Positions 1 through 9,948 of a stretch of DNA of 64,000 nucleotides are shown piece after piece. A program made the translations under genes and the position numbers. The notes below the pieces were generated by a model. It did no database searches, had not been told where the DNA came from, and saw only the letters and a list, made by a program, of their open reading frames with translations. The stretch spans positions 186,001 through 250,000 of the forward strand of contig NZ_RLII01000001.1 in NCBI RefSeq assembly GCF_004102745.1, given 5' to 3'. This DNA comes from Acetivibrio mesophilus (GTDB taxonomy: Bacteria > Bacillota > Clostridia > Acetivibrionales > Acetivibrionaceae). Numbering within the stretch: the first letter of the stretch is position 1; each line of letters starts with the position of its first letter.

Positions 1-303
1 TGGACAAAAAGCGGTCACCTAAAGGGGAGACGTGATAAAGTCAGAGTTCAAGCGAAAGCTACACCTGCTACTGTGGCATATGCTATATACCTTGGATATT
101 TAGAGGGGCAGCGAGGTCCAGCTCTTTTTGAAACAACGTATATGGAGATAAATGATTGTTCTAAGGAAATGGCAATAGAACTTGCTGAAAATGCTTCAGC
201 TCGTGGATGGATATTTTTTAAGCGAATTGGTAATGTGATGGAGATTTCACTTCCAAACCTTATTACTAAGGAGGAGGCAGATTTAATTTATGAGCAAAAT
301 TGA
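1..303 (+). CDS. brxA: BREX protein BrxA (DUF1819), C-terminal part, 5' end outside window
   Basis: The reading frame is open from base 1, so this is the C-terminal 100 residues of a longer protein, not a 76-residue protein starting at 73. The visible part has the BrxA tail pattern: a TPATVAYAIYLGYLEGQRGPALF-like stretch, then an ARGW segment and a short beta-rich end. BrxA is a small DNA-binding component of type 1 BREX, which methylates host DNA and blocks phage replication. It is the first gene of the operon, and its last 14 bases overlap brxB in another frame, implying translational coupling. Family assignment rests on the tail pattern and, mainly, on the perfect BREX order downstream. 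Confidence 0.85.
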   Translation, partial: WTKSGHLKGRRDKVRVQAKATPATVAYAIYLGYLEGQRGPALFETTYMEINDCSKEMAIELAENASARGWIFFKRIGNVMEISLPNLITKEEADLIYEQN

Positions 304-838
304 TGTACTATTAAAGAATTACGAAAAAACTATTTCGATTCCTTGGAGAGATCTTGCTGCAGCTCAAAGAGTAATTTTTGCAGTTTACCAGGAATCTGAT
401 GAGCGTAGACTTAAGGCTAAGATTACAGAATTTGAATTAGCTACAAGAAATTTAAATCATGGGTGGGTAGAATTTAACTTAACAGATACATTCTCAGAGT
501 GGATGCATAGTCAACGTTATGCAAAGAGTTATTATAAAAATCCAAAACTATTGTCTAATATTATTCATAAATATAGTGACTATATAGAAGAAAAATTCAG
601 AAGGTTTATTGACAGTGAAAATATTACTGATGAAGATGTAGTTGCACTTTCAGGTGTTGGTTCTATCTTTGGATTTATAAAGGTTAGAGATTTAGTTGAT
701 AGGTTATCACCAATGGTGAAAGGAAGGCTTCTGGTGTTCTTCCCAGGAAGTTATGAAAATAATAATTATCGGTTACTTGATGGGTATGATGGCTGGAACT
801 ATCATGCACTACCTATTACATGTAATAAAATAATCTAA
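290..838 (+). CDS. brxB: BREX protein BrxB (DUF1788)
   Basis: This 182-residue protein has the length and position of BrxB, a DUF1788 component of type 1 BREX that is needed for protection but has no established enzymatic activity. Features visible are an early SIPWRDLAAAQRVIFAVY segment and a central EDVVALSGVGSIFGFIKVRDLVDRL region followed by KGRLLVFFPGSY, the usual conserved block of the family. The start overlaps the end of brxA by 14 bases, with AAGGAGGAGG at about 269-278 as ribosome binding site. The stop lies 11 bases before brxC. The call is from pattern and context, not from a profile search. Confidence 0.9.
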   Translation: MSKIDVLLKNYEKTISIPWRDLAAAQRVIFAVYQESDERRLKAKITEFELATRNLNHGWVEFNLTDTFSEWMHSQRYAKSYYKNPKLLSNIIHKYSDYIEEKFRRFIDSENITDEDVVALSGVGSIFGFIKVRDLVDRLSPMVKGRLLVFFPGSYENNNYRLLDGYDGWNYHALPITCNKII

Positions 839-849
839 GGGGGATTTAT

Positions 850-3800
850 ATGCTGAATAAAGATGTATATTTGATTAATCCATTAGAACGTAAACTTGTT
901 AATGAAGGCGTTGCAAGCGTTAATGATAGGAATCTTAATGTGCTTCGTTATGAAGTAGAGACTTTTGTTTGTGACGGGCAATATGAAAAAGGGATGGAAC
1001 ATATTCTTGAAGTTTATTTAAGAAACTTGGGACACGAACAACAACCAGCAGTTTGGGTTAGTGGCTTTTTTGGTTCTGGTAAATCACACTTAGTAAAAAT
1101 GTTAGGTGCTTTTTGGCAGGATGTCGAGTTTCAAGATGGTGCAAGAGCTAGATCATTAGCAGATTTACCTGATAGTATAAAAGTTCTCCTTCATGAATTA
1201 AGTACTCAAGCTAAAAGATATGGCGGTTTGCATGCAGCCATGGGTACATTGAGTGCTGGTGCTAGTGGAAGCGTTAGGTTGGCTTTACTGAGAATAATAT
1301 ATAAATCTGCAGGGTTACCAGAAAATTATGCAAATGCATCATTTGTTATGTGGCTGAAGTCTGAGAAAATTTATGACCAAGTAAAAGAGAAGGTAGAAGC
1401 TAAAGGATATGATTGGAATGAAGAACTAGATAACCTTTATGTGGCAGAAGGGCTGCATGAAAGCTTGTCAGAAGTAAAACCTAACCTATTCCCTACTCCA
1501 GAAAGCTGTGTTGAAACCTTAAATAATAGATTTCCGAATAAGTCAGATGTCACAAGCGATGAAATGATTAAATCAATTAAAGATGCACTATCAAAAGGTG
1601 GCCAAATGCCATTGACCTTAGTTGTATTAGATGAAGTTGAACAATATATTGGCGACAGTACTCAAAGGGCAATGGATGTGCAAGAGGTTGTTGAAGCATG
1701 TAGTAAGCAAATCGGAAGCAAACTGCTATTTATTGGAACTGGGCAAACAGCTGTAACAGGAACAGCATTATTAAAAAAATTAGAAGGACGATTTACTGTT
1801 AGAATAGAATTATCTGATACTGATGTCGATGCGGTTGTAAGAAAAGTGATTTTAGCTAAGAAGCCAGACAAAGTGCAAGAGATAAGAAAAATTATGGAGA
1901 AAAATATTGGTGAAATATCTAGACATTTAACTGCAACTAGTATTGGGCATAATCAAAGGGATGTAGAATACTTCACTCAAGATTATCCAATATTACCGGT
2001 TAGAAGAAGGTTTTGGGAAAACACATTAAGAGTACTAGATCAAACAGGTACGGATAGCCAGTTAAGGAATCAGCTAAGCATGGTTCATAAAGCTACCCAA
2101 TCGAATATAAACGAGCCATTAGGAAATGTGATTCCTGCAGATTATTTATACTACGATTTGGCAGATAAAATGCTTCATGCTAGAGTTTTACCAAGAAAAG
2201 TACATGAGAAAACTATGCTGTGGTACACGCAAGGAGATGATGAGAGGCTAGTTTCTAGAGCCTGTGGGCTGATTTTCTTAATTAATAAATTAGCTGGAAG
2301 TAATAATGAGATTGGAATAAAGTCGAATATAGACACTTTGGCAGATCTTATGGTTACAGATTTATCTAGTGGGAGCTCACAGCTTAGAAGTAGGCTTGGT
2401 GATTTATTAGATGATTGCGAGCTGCTTATGAAGGTAGATGATGAGTACAGAATACAGACTGAGGAGAATTTAGCTTGGTTGGATGATTATGCGAGTAATC
2501 AAAATGTTCTTCGAAATGAAATGCATCGTGTAAATGCTGAAAGAGAAGATAGAATCAAAAAGAAATTTGTTGAAACAGTAGGGAAATCAACAATTATGCA
2601 TGGACAGTCAAAGGTAGTTAGAGATATCAATTTCTTCTTTGGCACAACATTACCAGCAGATGCTAATAATAATGTTTATGTATGGGTTAGAAATGAATGG
2701 AGTACAGATGAAGATTCAGTAAGGATTGATGCAAGACAAGCAGGAAATCAATCACCTACAATTTTCGTATTTATCCCGAAGAGAGCGGAGATTGCAAATT
2801 ATCTAGTGGAGTCAAAAGCTTCTACTGCTACTCTAAGCAAAAAGGGTTCACCGGCTCCTGTAACCCCTGAGGGCAAAGAGGCTATGGCGGCCATGGAGAC
2901 GATTAAAAACAATGCTGAAAGAAATATTGATGAATTGTTAAGAGAGGCTTTATCTGAAGCTAAGGTCTTCCAAGCGGGGGGAAATGAGATTATTGAAGCA
3001 AACCTAAAGGACGCCATATCATCTGCTGCTAAAAACTCAATTCATAGGCTTTTTCAAGAGTTTGATATAGCAGATAATCCTAATTGGAATAAAGTCTTTT
3101 CAAAAGCTAAAGAAGGTGCACCTGATTCACTTAAATATGTAGGTTTTAATGGAGATGTATCTGAACATGCTGTATGTAAAAAAGTTATGAATTATATAGG
3201 CAGCGGGAAAAAAGGAACAGATATCAGAAGGGAATTCGAAAATGCACCTTACGGTTGGTCTGGAGATGCTATAGATGGGTCGTTACTTGCTTTAATGGTT
3301 GCAGGGTTGATTCGATGTTTGGACGAATCTGGGAATATAGTTAATCCAAAAGATATTGAAAGAAAACAAATTGGTAAGATGACCTTTAAAATAGAATCTG
3401 TGACAATCTCTACGATACAAAGAATCCAGATTAGGAAGTTGTATCAAAAAGCAGGTATTAAGGCTGATGCAGGCAACGAGTCTTTAAAAGCTGAAGATTT
3501 CATTAATTATATGTTAGAGCTTGCAGAAGATGCTGGAGGAGTAGAACCTAGACCTGATAAGCCAGATACGTCGCTAATTAATGAGCTTAAATATCAGACA
3601 GGTAATGAACAGTTATTATCGATTTATGAAAATAGAAATAAACTAGAAACGCTTATTGAAGAGTGGTCTAAGTTGAAGTTGAACATTGAAAGTAGGATTA
3701 TCAATTGGAATAAATTAGAACAGATGATATCTCTTGTTTCTAATGAAGATGCTATTAGTGATATTAAGAAACAAGTACAATCCATAAAAGAAGAACGTCA

Positions 3801-4269
3801 ACTTCTTCATGAGCCTGATATGATAGTACCACTATTAAAGTCTTTAGAAAATATATTGAGAACTACAATAAATGAGAAGTATTCAAAATATTCAAGTGTT
3901 TACGACTATTTAAATAAAAAGCTAAATAGTAACGAAGCTTGGAGCAGATTAAGTGAAGAGAAGCGAACTAGTATATTAAAACAAAGCGGGCTCTCGAAAA
4001 TTCAGCCAATTGCTTTAGGAACATATGAGGAATTATTGAGTGCTTTAAGGCAGTACCCATTAAGATCATGGACTGACAAAGAAGCGGCATTACAAGCCAA
4101 ATTTAATATGGCTACCGAGATGGCCGCAAAAGAACTCGAACCAAAGTTGCAAATGGTTGAGATACCCAAACGCACACTTAAATCAGAAGAAGAAATTAAT
4201 CGTTGGATTGAAGAAATAAGAGTTCAGCTTAAAGAAAAATTAGTCGATGGACCAATAATTGTACGCTAA
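850..4269 (+). CDS. brxC: BREX ATPase BrxC (PglY family)
   Basis: BrxC is the large P-loop ATPase of BREX and is required both for host methylation and for phage exclusion. The 1,139-residue protein shows a Walker A motif, GFFGSGKS at residues 72-79, and a Walker B motif, VVLDE with D261 and E262. The C-terminal third is rich in charged helices (about residues 900-1,100) that look coiled-coil-like. Length is typical of type 1 BrxC. AAGGGGGA at 837-844 precedes the ATG. The gene is intact, and the next gene, pglX, starts 16 bases after its stop, so the two are co-transcribed. Confidence 0.95.
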   Translation: MLNKDVYLINPLERKLVNEGVASVNDRNLNVLRYEVETFVCDGQYEKGMEHILEVYLRNLGHEQQPAVWVSGFFGSGKSHLVKMLGAFWQDVEFQDGARARSLADLPDSIKVLLHELSTQAKRYGGLHAAMGTLSAGASGSVRLALLRIIYKSAGLPENYANASFVMWLKSEKIYDQVKEKVEAKGYDWNEELDNLYVAEGLHESLSEVKPNLFPTPESCVETLNNRFPNKSDVTSDEMIKSIKDALSKGGQMPLTLVVLDEVEQYIGDSTQRAMDVQEVVEACSKQIGSKLLFIGTGQTAVTGTALLKKLEGRFTVRIELSDTDVDAVVRKVILAKKPDKVQEIRKIMEKNIGEISRHLTATSIGHNQRDVEYFTQDYPILPVRRRFWENTLRVLDQTGTDSQLRNQLSMVHKATQSNINEPLGNVIPADYLYYDLADKMLHARVLPRKVHEKTMLWYTQGDDERLVSRACGLIFLINKLAGSNNEIGIKSNIDTLADLMVTDLSSGSSQLRSRLGDLLDDCELLMKVDDEYRIQTEENLAWLDDYASNQNVLRNEMHRVNAEREDRIKKKFVETVGKSTIMHGQSKVVRDINFFFGTTLPADANNNVYVWVRNEWSTDEDSVRIDARQAGNQSPTIFVFIPKRAEIANYLVESKASTATLSKKGSPAPVTPEGKEAMAAMETIKNNAERNIDELLREALSEAKVFQAGGNEIIEANLKDAISSAAKNSIHRLFQEFDIADNPNWNKVFSKAKEGAPDSLKYVGFNGDVSEHAVCKKVMNYIGSGKKGTDIRREFENAPYGWSGDAIDGSLLALMVAGLIRCLDESGNIVNPKDIERKQIGKMTFKIESVTISTIQRIQIRKLYQKAGIKADAGNESLKAEDFINYMLELAEDAGGVEPRPDKPDTSLINELKYQTGNEQLLSIYENRNKLETLIEEWSKLKLNIESRIINWNKLEQMISLVSNEDAISDIKKQVQSIKEERQLLHEPDMIVPLLKSLENILRTTINEKYSKYSSVYDYLNKKLNSNEAWSRLSEEKRTSILKQSGLSKIQPIALGTYEELLSALRQYPLRSWTDKEAALQAKFNMATEMAAKELEPKLQMVEIPKRTLKSEEEINRWIEEIRVQLKEKLVDGPIIVR

Positions 4270-4285
4270 TCAGGAGGTGAAATGA

Positions 4286-7200
4286 TTGAAACCTTTATCG
4301 AAGGAGTTAAGAAATAAATTTGAAAGAACCATAGAGAATGCTAGGGAAATAGCAGAGGAAGCAGCAAGAATTGCTCTAGAACAACTAGGAGTAGGTGAAG
4401 CTTCGCCATATAGTTATTTGTCAGAGGATGAGCGAGCATTGCGTAGAAGATTACGAGCACATGGTCGAAATCTAGGCGATGTTCGAGATCCAAAAACAGA
4501 AACTCAAGAAATTGATAGATTAATTGAGGAAATTGCCTATGAACATTGGCATAGAATGCTTTTTGCAAGGTTTTTAGCAGAAAATGATTTGCTTATGTAT
4601 TATGAAGATGATGATATTGAGAACGCTGTTCCAGTTACATTATCAGAATGTGATGAATTGGCTCAGGAATTAGAGATGAAGAATGGTTGGGAAGTAGCGG
4701 CAAAACTTGCAACTAAAATGTTACCGCAAGTTTTTAGGGCTGACGCACCAGTTTTTAAAGTTGAATTATCTCCAGAAAAGCAAAGGCAGCTTGAAAATCT
4801 TGTTTCAAGTATTGAAGGTGATGTATTTAAAGCATTCGATAGTTTAGGATGGGCTTATCAATTTTGGCAAAATAAGAAGAAAGAACTGATTAACAAGTCT
4901 GAATCAAAGATTGGTGCAAAGGAATTACCAGCTGTAACGCAACTTTTTACTGACTCCTATATGGTTGATTTTCTTTTAGATAACTCAATCGGTGCTTTAT
5001 GGGCATCAAAAAAGGTTAAGGAACTTAAAAATGTTAATATAAAAAATGAAGATGAATTAAGAAAAATTATTTCAACGGATGAAATGCCATTAAAGTATAC
5101 TAGATTTGTAAGAAATTCGTCAGGTGAATGGGTGGTTGCAAGTGGAGTTCATATAGAAAACTATAATAATTTGTCTGAATTAAAAGTTCTTGACCCATGT
5201 TGCGGATCTGGTCACTTTTTGGTATCAGCATTTAAAATGCTTGTTAAACTGAGAGCGGATGAAGAAGGTCTCACAGCAGAAGAAGCCTGTGATGTTGTCT
5301 TGAAGGATAACATTTACGGACTTGAGATTGATCAAAGATGTGTAGAAATAGCAGCTTTTTCTGTTGCTTTGAATGCATGGAAATACCCCAATACTAAAGG
5401 ATTTAGGAAAATCCCTAAGTTAAATATAGCTTGGTGTGGTCAATCCTTTAATATAAAAAAAGATGAGTGGTTAAGCTTAGCAGGCAATGACTCTAAATTA
5501 AAATATAGTTTAGAAAGTTTATATAATTATTTTAAAGATGCACCATTGCTTGGAAGTTTGTTAGACCCTGAAAGTATTTTACCAGAAGGTACGATGTTTG
5601 AGGAAGATTGGCATCGAATAAAACAATTGATTGATAAAAAGTATGAATTTAATATCTATGATAAGGCGGAAATAATTATAGCGGCTCAAGGGATAGAAAG
5701 AGCTATATATTTATTAAGCCAAAGGTATGATATTGTTGTCACGAATGTACCATATTTAAAAGGTGGAAATCAGTCAGAAAGATTGAAAACATTTTGTGAA
5801 AAATATTATTCTGACTCAAAATATGATTTAGCTAATGTTTTTATTGAAAGAATAATTAAACTCTTAAAGAAGAAGGGCACTTTTGCTGTTGTAACTCAAC
5901 AGGCGTGGCTGTTCTCGAAATATTTTGAAAAATTTAGGGGCAAACTGCTAGAAAATATTGAGTTTGGATTAATCGCAAGACTAGGACCGAATGCATTTGA
6001 TGCAATTAGTGGTGAGCATGTAAATGTTGCATTGATGGTAATGCATAATAATACTCCTGATGATAATTACATTCACTGTGGGATTGAATTAGACCAATAT
6101 AACACCCCATTAGAAAAGGCAAGTGGTTTGACTGTAGACAATGTGATTTGTGTAAAACAAGAAGCTCAAAAAAACAATCCAACTAGTAGAATTATATTTG
6201 ATATAAATATTAATAAGAAAAGAGAATTCATTTATAAATATGCTGAATTTGGAAAAGGCTCAGTTTCTGGTGATAGGCCACATTATATTAGATTTTTTTG
6301 GGAGGTATGTAAGCTACATAGCTATACGAAGCCATGGCTGAATAGCCCAAAACACGAAATTAGTTGGAGTGGAAGGCAAGAAATTATATTGTGGGGTCAC
6401 GGGTATAATCCTGAAGATGAAGTAGGTTTTGCATATAGAGGGCAGCGAGTTCATGGTAAAAAAGGTATTGCGATTGCTAAAACTGGAAAAATGAGATTTA
6501 CACCTTATAACGGAGAATTATTTGACGATAATGTAGTCGTAATATCACCCTACGATGAGAAAGATTATCCAATACTTTGGTGTTATCTGACTTCTAATGA
6601 TTTTATTGAAAATGTAAGAAAAATAGATAAAAAGCTATGTATAACAGCAGGTACATTCCCGCAAGTTAGTATTGAATACTCTAAGTACGAGAAAGCAACT
6701 CCGAATATAGATATTTACAAACCATATTCTGATGATCCAACCCAATGGATATTCCATGGTCATCCACGTAAATCAATAGATCCTTTACAAGTCGCAGTTG
6801 CAAGACTGTTAGGTTATAGATGGCCTGCAGAATTAGATGATGATATGGAGTTATCTGAAGAATCTAGAGAACTTATTGCGCAATCTCAGGGCTTATTGCC
6901 TTATGCAGATAAGGATGGTATTGTTTGCATCCCTTCAGTAAGGGGTGAAACACCAGCTTCTGAAAGATTACTTAACTTACTTGCTGCAGCATATAAAGAT
7001 GAAGATATTAATAAGATATTGTCCGAACTGCTCTCTAATGCTGATCATGCGGGAAAAAGTTTGGAGTCGTGGCTTAGAGATAAGTTCTTTACACAGCATT
7101 ATAAGCTGTTCGGCCATCGTCCATTTATATGGCAAATATGGGATGGTTTAAAAGATGGATTTTCAGTATTAGTGAATTATCATAAGCTAGACAGAAAGAA

Positions 7201-7645
7201 TCTAGAGACTTTAATTTATACTTACTTGGGGGATTGGATTAGTAAACAGAAATCAGCTATGATGGACGGCATAGAAGGTGCAGAAGAGAAATTAAATGCT
7301 GCCATAAGTTTGAAAAAGAAATTGGAATTAATACTCGAAGGAGAAGCTCCATATGACATATTCGTGAGATGGAAGCCTCTTAATAAACAGCCTTTAGGCT
7401 GGGAACCTGATTTAAATGATGGCGTACGTGTCAACATTCGTCCTTTTATGCTGGTTGGAGATGTGGGGAAAAAAGGCGCTGGAGTATTACGAGATAAACC
7501 AAATATTAAATGGAATAAAGACAGAGGTAAAGATACAGAAAATAGTCCTTGGTATCATTTGTTTGGTGGAGATAGAATCAATGATTACCATTTGACACTA
7601 GAAGAAAAGAAAAAAGCAAAAGAAGATGAGGTGAAGTTCAGTTGA
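4286..7645 (+). CDS. pglX: BREX adenine-specific DNA methyltransferase PglX
   Basis: PglX makes the N6-methyladenine mark at the BREX recognition site and is the specificity subunit. The 1,119-residue protein carries SAM-binding motif I, DPCCGSGH, at residues 303-310. Its catalytic motif IV reads NVPY at 487-490, where most N6-adenine methylases have NPPY. The start is a TTG, placed by AGGAGG at 4272-4277 with 8 bases of spacing; the nearby ATG at 4282 is in another frame. The stop codon overlaps the TTG start of pglZ (TTGA). The C-terminal half should hold the target recognition region. The gene appears intact, so the system may be active. Confidence 0.95.
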   Translation: MKPLSKELRNKFERTIENAREIAEEAARIALEQLGVGEASPYSYLSEDERALRRRLRAHGRNLGDVRDPKTETQEIDRLIEEIAYEHWHRMLFARFLAENDLLMYYEDDDIENAVPVTLSECDELAQELEMKNGWEVAAKLATKMLPQVFRADAPVFKVELSPEKQRQLENLVSSIEGDVFKAFDSLGWAYQFWQNKKKELINKSESKIGAKELPAVTQLFTDSYMVDFLLDNSIGALWASKKVKELKNVNIKNEDELRKIISTDEMPLKYTRFVRNSSGEWVVASGVHIENYNNLSELKVLDPCCGSGHFLVSAFKMLVKLRADEEGLTAEEACDVVLKDNIYGLEIDQRCVEIAAFSVALNAWKYPNTKGFRKIPKLNIAWCGQSFNIKKDEWLSLAGNDSKLKYSLESLYNYFKDAPLLGSLLDPESILPEGTMFEEDWHRIKQLIDKKYEFNIYDKAEIIIAAQGIERAIYLLSQRYDIVVTNVPYLKGGNQSERLKTFCEKYYSDSKYDLANVFIERIIKLLKKKGTFAVVTQQAWLFSKYFEKFRGKLLENIEFGLIARLGPNAFDAISGEHVNVALMVMHNNTPDDNYIHCGIELDQYNTPLEKASGLTVDNVICVKQEAQKNNPTSRIIFDININKKREFIYKYAEFGKGSVSGDRPHYIRFFWEVCKLHSYTKPWLNSPKHEISWSGRQEIILWGHGYNPEDEVGFAYRGQRVHGKKGIAIAKTGKMRFTPYNGELFDDNVVVISPYDEKDYPILWCYLTSNDFIENVRKIDKKLCITAGTFPQVSIEYSKYEKATPNIDIYKPYSDDPTQWIFHGHPRKSIDPLQVAVARLLGYRWPAELDDDMELSEESRELIAQSQGLLPYADKDGIVCIPSVRGETPASERLLNLLAAAYKDEDINKILSELLSNADHAGKSLESWLRDKFFTQHYKLFGHRPFIWQIWDGLKDGFSVLVNYHKLDRKNLETLIYTYLGDWISKQKSAMMDGIEGAEEKLNAAISLKKKLELILEGEAPYDIFVRWKPLNKQPLGWEPDLNDGVRVNIRPFMLVGDVGKKGAGVLRDKPNIKWNKDRGKDTENSPWYHLFGGDRINDYHLTLEEKKKAKEDEVKFS

Positions 7646-9948
7646 AATTAATAAATAATATAATAAACAGCATCAGAGCAGCAGCAAATTATAATCCTGA
7701 AGCTGAATCTCCACCTCAATGTATTTTATGGACTGATAAAGAAAAGCTTTGGGAAAAGGCTGTAGAGGTACTTAAAGGTGAGATGCCAGAACTACTTGTA
7801 CTTGGGGAATATAAACCTGAAGTTCATATGGGACCAGCGATATGGTTAAGAGTAGCTATTTCTGGATTAATTGATAGTTATAAAGTTCCCATTGGAAAAG
7901 TTCCGGTACTATATTTGCCAGGTGTAAGTAGACAAGATATAAGAGCGGTGGAAAGCTGCTCTGAGGAACTTATGCCACTTGCAGAGTTGCAGTATCGTGG
8001 TGTAATCTGGTCTCAGATAAATTCAAGAGACTGGACACCACTAGCATATTTAAAAACTAAAAAGGGAGGATTAGGACTAAATATTCAACAAGATACTCAA
8101 ACAATTGAAGCACTTGAAAGAGCTCTAGTGAAGCTTTTGTTTGAAGAGATCGACTCTTTAAAAAATGAATATTTAGATAAGGATTATTTTAATGCACTTT
8201 TAACAGGTGGAGATACCATAAGAGATGTTCTTAACTGGATAAATGATCCCGATTCATTTAAGAAAAGCAAAAGCGATGAAGAGTGGGAAGCTTTTGTTGA
8301 AATTTGTATTTCAAAGTTTCGGCTTAATCCAGAGCAGGATACAATTTATACTGCTGCTGAAAAAATTGCATGGAAAGAGCCACAATGGGATTCTGTGTGG
8401 GATAGATTTTGTGAAGCACCAGCAAAATATAATGCTATACCACAAGTCATGCGCAATATTATTATGCCACTTGGTATAGAGCCTGACAGATCGCCACAAT
8501 GGAATGATCAGCAAGAGAATGCATTAAGAAAAGAGTTAAAACTATTAGTTGGATTAGCTGAACATAACGCAAGAGATAGAATTATTGAATTAGAAAAGAC
8601 CCATGGCGAAAGAAGAAACTTTGTATGGGCTGCAAGTGGAGATGCTCCATTGGCGGAAGCTATGTACTGGCTAAGTATTATTGCAGAACATACTCAGAAA
8701 ATTATTACTGGAAACATAACAGAAATAATTAAAGCTTATGAGGATTGGGGTTGGAAAGTGGATAATGCGGTTTCTAGAGCTTTGCAATTAGTAAAAAAAC
8801 AAGAGGATATTGATGCGATTACTAATGCTATAAGATCCATATACATTTCATGGATAGATGAATGTGCTAGGAATTTGCAAAAGGCAATTGCTACCAATCC
8901 AATCAAGTCAGTTCCTAGCGAACATAAACCTGGAGAATGTATTTTGTTTGTAGACGGACTACGGTTTGATATGGCAAAACAAGTATCAGAGAACTTAACT
9001 GCACTTGGGTATGATGTAATGTATCGGTCAAGATTATCCGAGCTCCCTTCATTAACTGCTACCTGCAAACCAGCTTTAATGCCAATAGCAGATGAGTTAA
9101 TTGGTTTGGAAGTGGATAATGAAGATTTTTGCCCTGTGATCAAAGAATCAAATCAAAAAGCATTATCACAAAGATTAGAAAGTCTAATGAATATAAAAGG
9201 TTGGAAAGTATTAAAGCATGGTGATTATAGAAAAGAAATAGAAAATAATGCATGGTTGGATTATAGTCACATAGATGAAGATGGACATAGTTTGGGTTGG
9301 CGTATAGTTCAAAATTTCAGTCGTTATATTGATGAAGTTGTTGAAAAGGTTGAGATTTTATTTGCAAATGGTTGGTCTAGAGTAAAGATTTTATCAGATC
9401 ACGGCTGGTTAATGATGCCAGGAGGACTTCCAAAGGTAAATATTGCTGCATCCCTTGTTGATAGTAAATGGGGGAGGACCGCTGCAGCAAAACCAGGAGC
9501 CTTATTAGATGGTAACTATTATCAATGGTATTGGAATCCGAATGTCCATTTTGTATTAGCTGAAGGAGCCGGATGTTATAGAGCAAATACAGAATATACA
9601 CATGGAGGGATAAGCCTTCAGGAAAATATCCTGCTTGATTTATTGATATCGGATCCAAAAGGTAATAATAGCGCTTTGCTAACAATTACAGATATTGTTT
9701 GGAAGGGCATGAGGTGTAAAGTAGCTGCTGAAGGTCAATTTGAGGATTTAAGGCTAGACATTAGAACGAAGCCAGCAATGCCAGAAACCTCAATAGTAAT
9801 GGGGGTCAAGGAATTTCCATCAGATGGGATAACATCAGTGGTCGTTGATGATGATATTTATGAAGGAAAATCTGCCTTTTTAGTAGTACTTGATGAAAAT
9901 GATAAAGTAGTCTATCAAATAGCAACTATTATAGGAGGTGAGCAATAA
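7642..9948 (+). CDS. pglZ: BREX alkaline-phosphatase-fold protein PglZ
   Basis: PglZ is the second signature BREX protein, with an alkaline phosphatase-superfamily domain. The 768-residue sequence shows its metal-site segments: FVDGLRFD at 436-443, SDHGW at 585-589 and a THGG block with H654. These Asp/His residues are the expected metal ligands. The TTG start at 7642 overlaps the pglX TGA, a tight coupling. GAGGTGAA at 7629-7636 serves as ribosome binding site. The stop is directly followed by the brxL ATG with no spacer. The biochemical role of PglZ in BREX is still poorly defined, so no substrate is claimed. Confidence 0.95.
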   Translation: MKLINNIINSIRAAANYNPEAESPPQCILWTDKEKLWEKAVEVLKGEMPELLVLGEYKPEVHMGPAIWLRVAISGLIDSYKVPIGKVPVLYLPGVSRQDIRAVESCSEELMPLAELQYRGVIWSQINSRDWTPLAYLKTKKGGLGLNIQQDTQTIEALERALVKLLFEEIDSLKNEYLDKDYFNALLTGGDTIRDVLNWINDPDSFKKSKSDEEWEAFVEICISKFRLNPEQDTIYTAAEKIAWKEPQWDSVWDRFCEAPAKYNAIPQVMRNIIMPLGIEPDRSPQWNDQQENALRKELKLLVGLAEHNARDRIIELEKTHGERRNFVWAASGDAPLAEAMYWLSIIAEHTQKIITGNITEIIKAYEDWGWKVDNAVSRALQLVKKQEDIDAITNAIRSIYISWIDECARNLQKAIATNPIKSVPSEHKPGECILFVDGLRFDMAKQVSENLTALGYDVMYRSRLSELPSLTATCKPALMPIADELIGLEVDNEDFCPVIKESNQKALSQRLESLMNIKGWKVLKHGDYRKEIENNAWLDYSHIDEDGHSLGWRIVQNFSRYIDEVVEKVEILFANGWSRVKILSDHGWLMMPGGLPKVNIAASLVDSKWGRTAAAKPGALLDGNYYQWYWNPNVHFVLAEGAGCYRANTEYTHGGISLQENILLDLLISDPKGNNSALLTITDIVWKGMRCKVAAEGQFEDLRLDIRTKPAMPETSIVMGVKEFPSDGITSVVVDDDIYEGKSAFLVVLDENDKVVYQIATIIGGEQ

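Noticed and set aside
8736-9143. 135-codon minus-strand open frame inside pglZ
   Set aside because: Shadow of the pglZ reading frame; no ribosome binding site and no family pattern.
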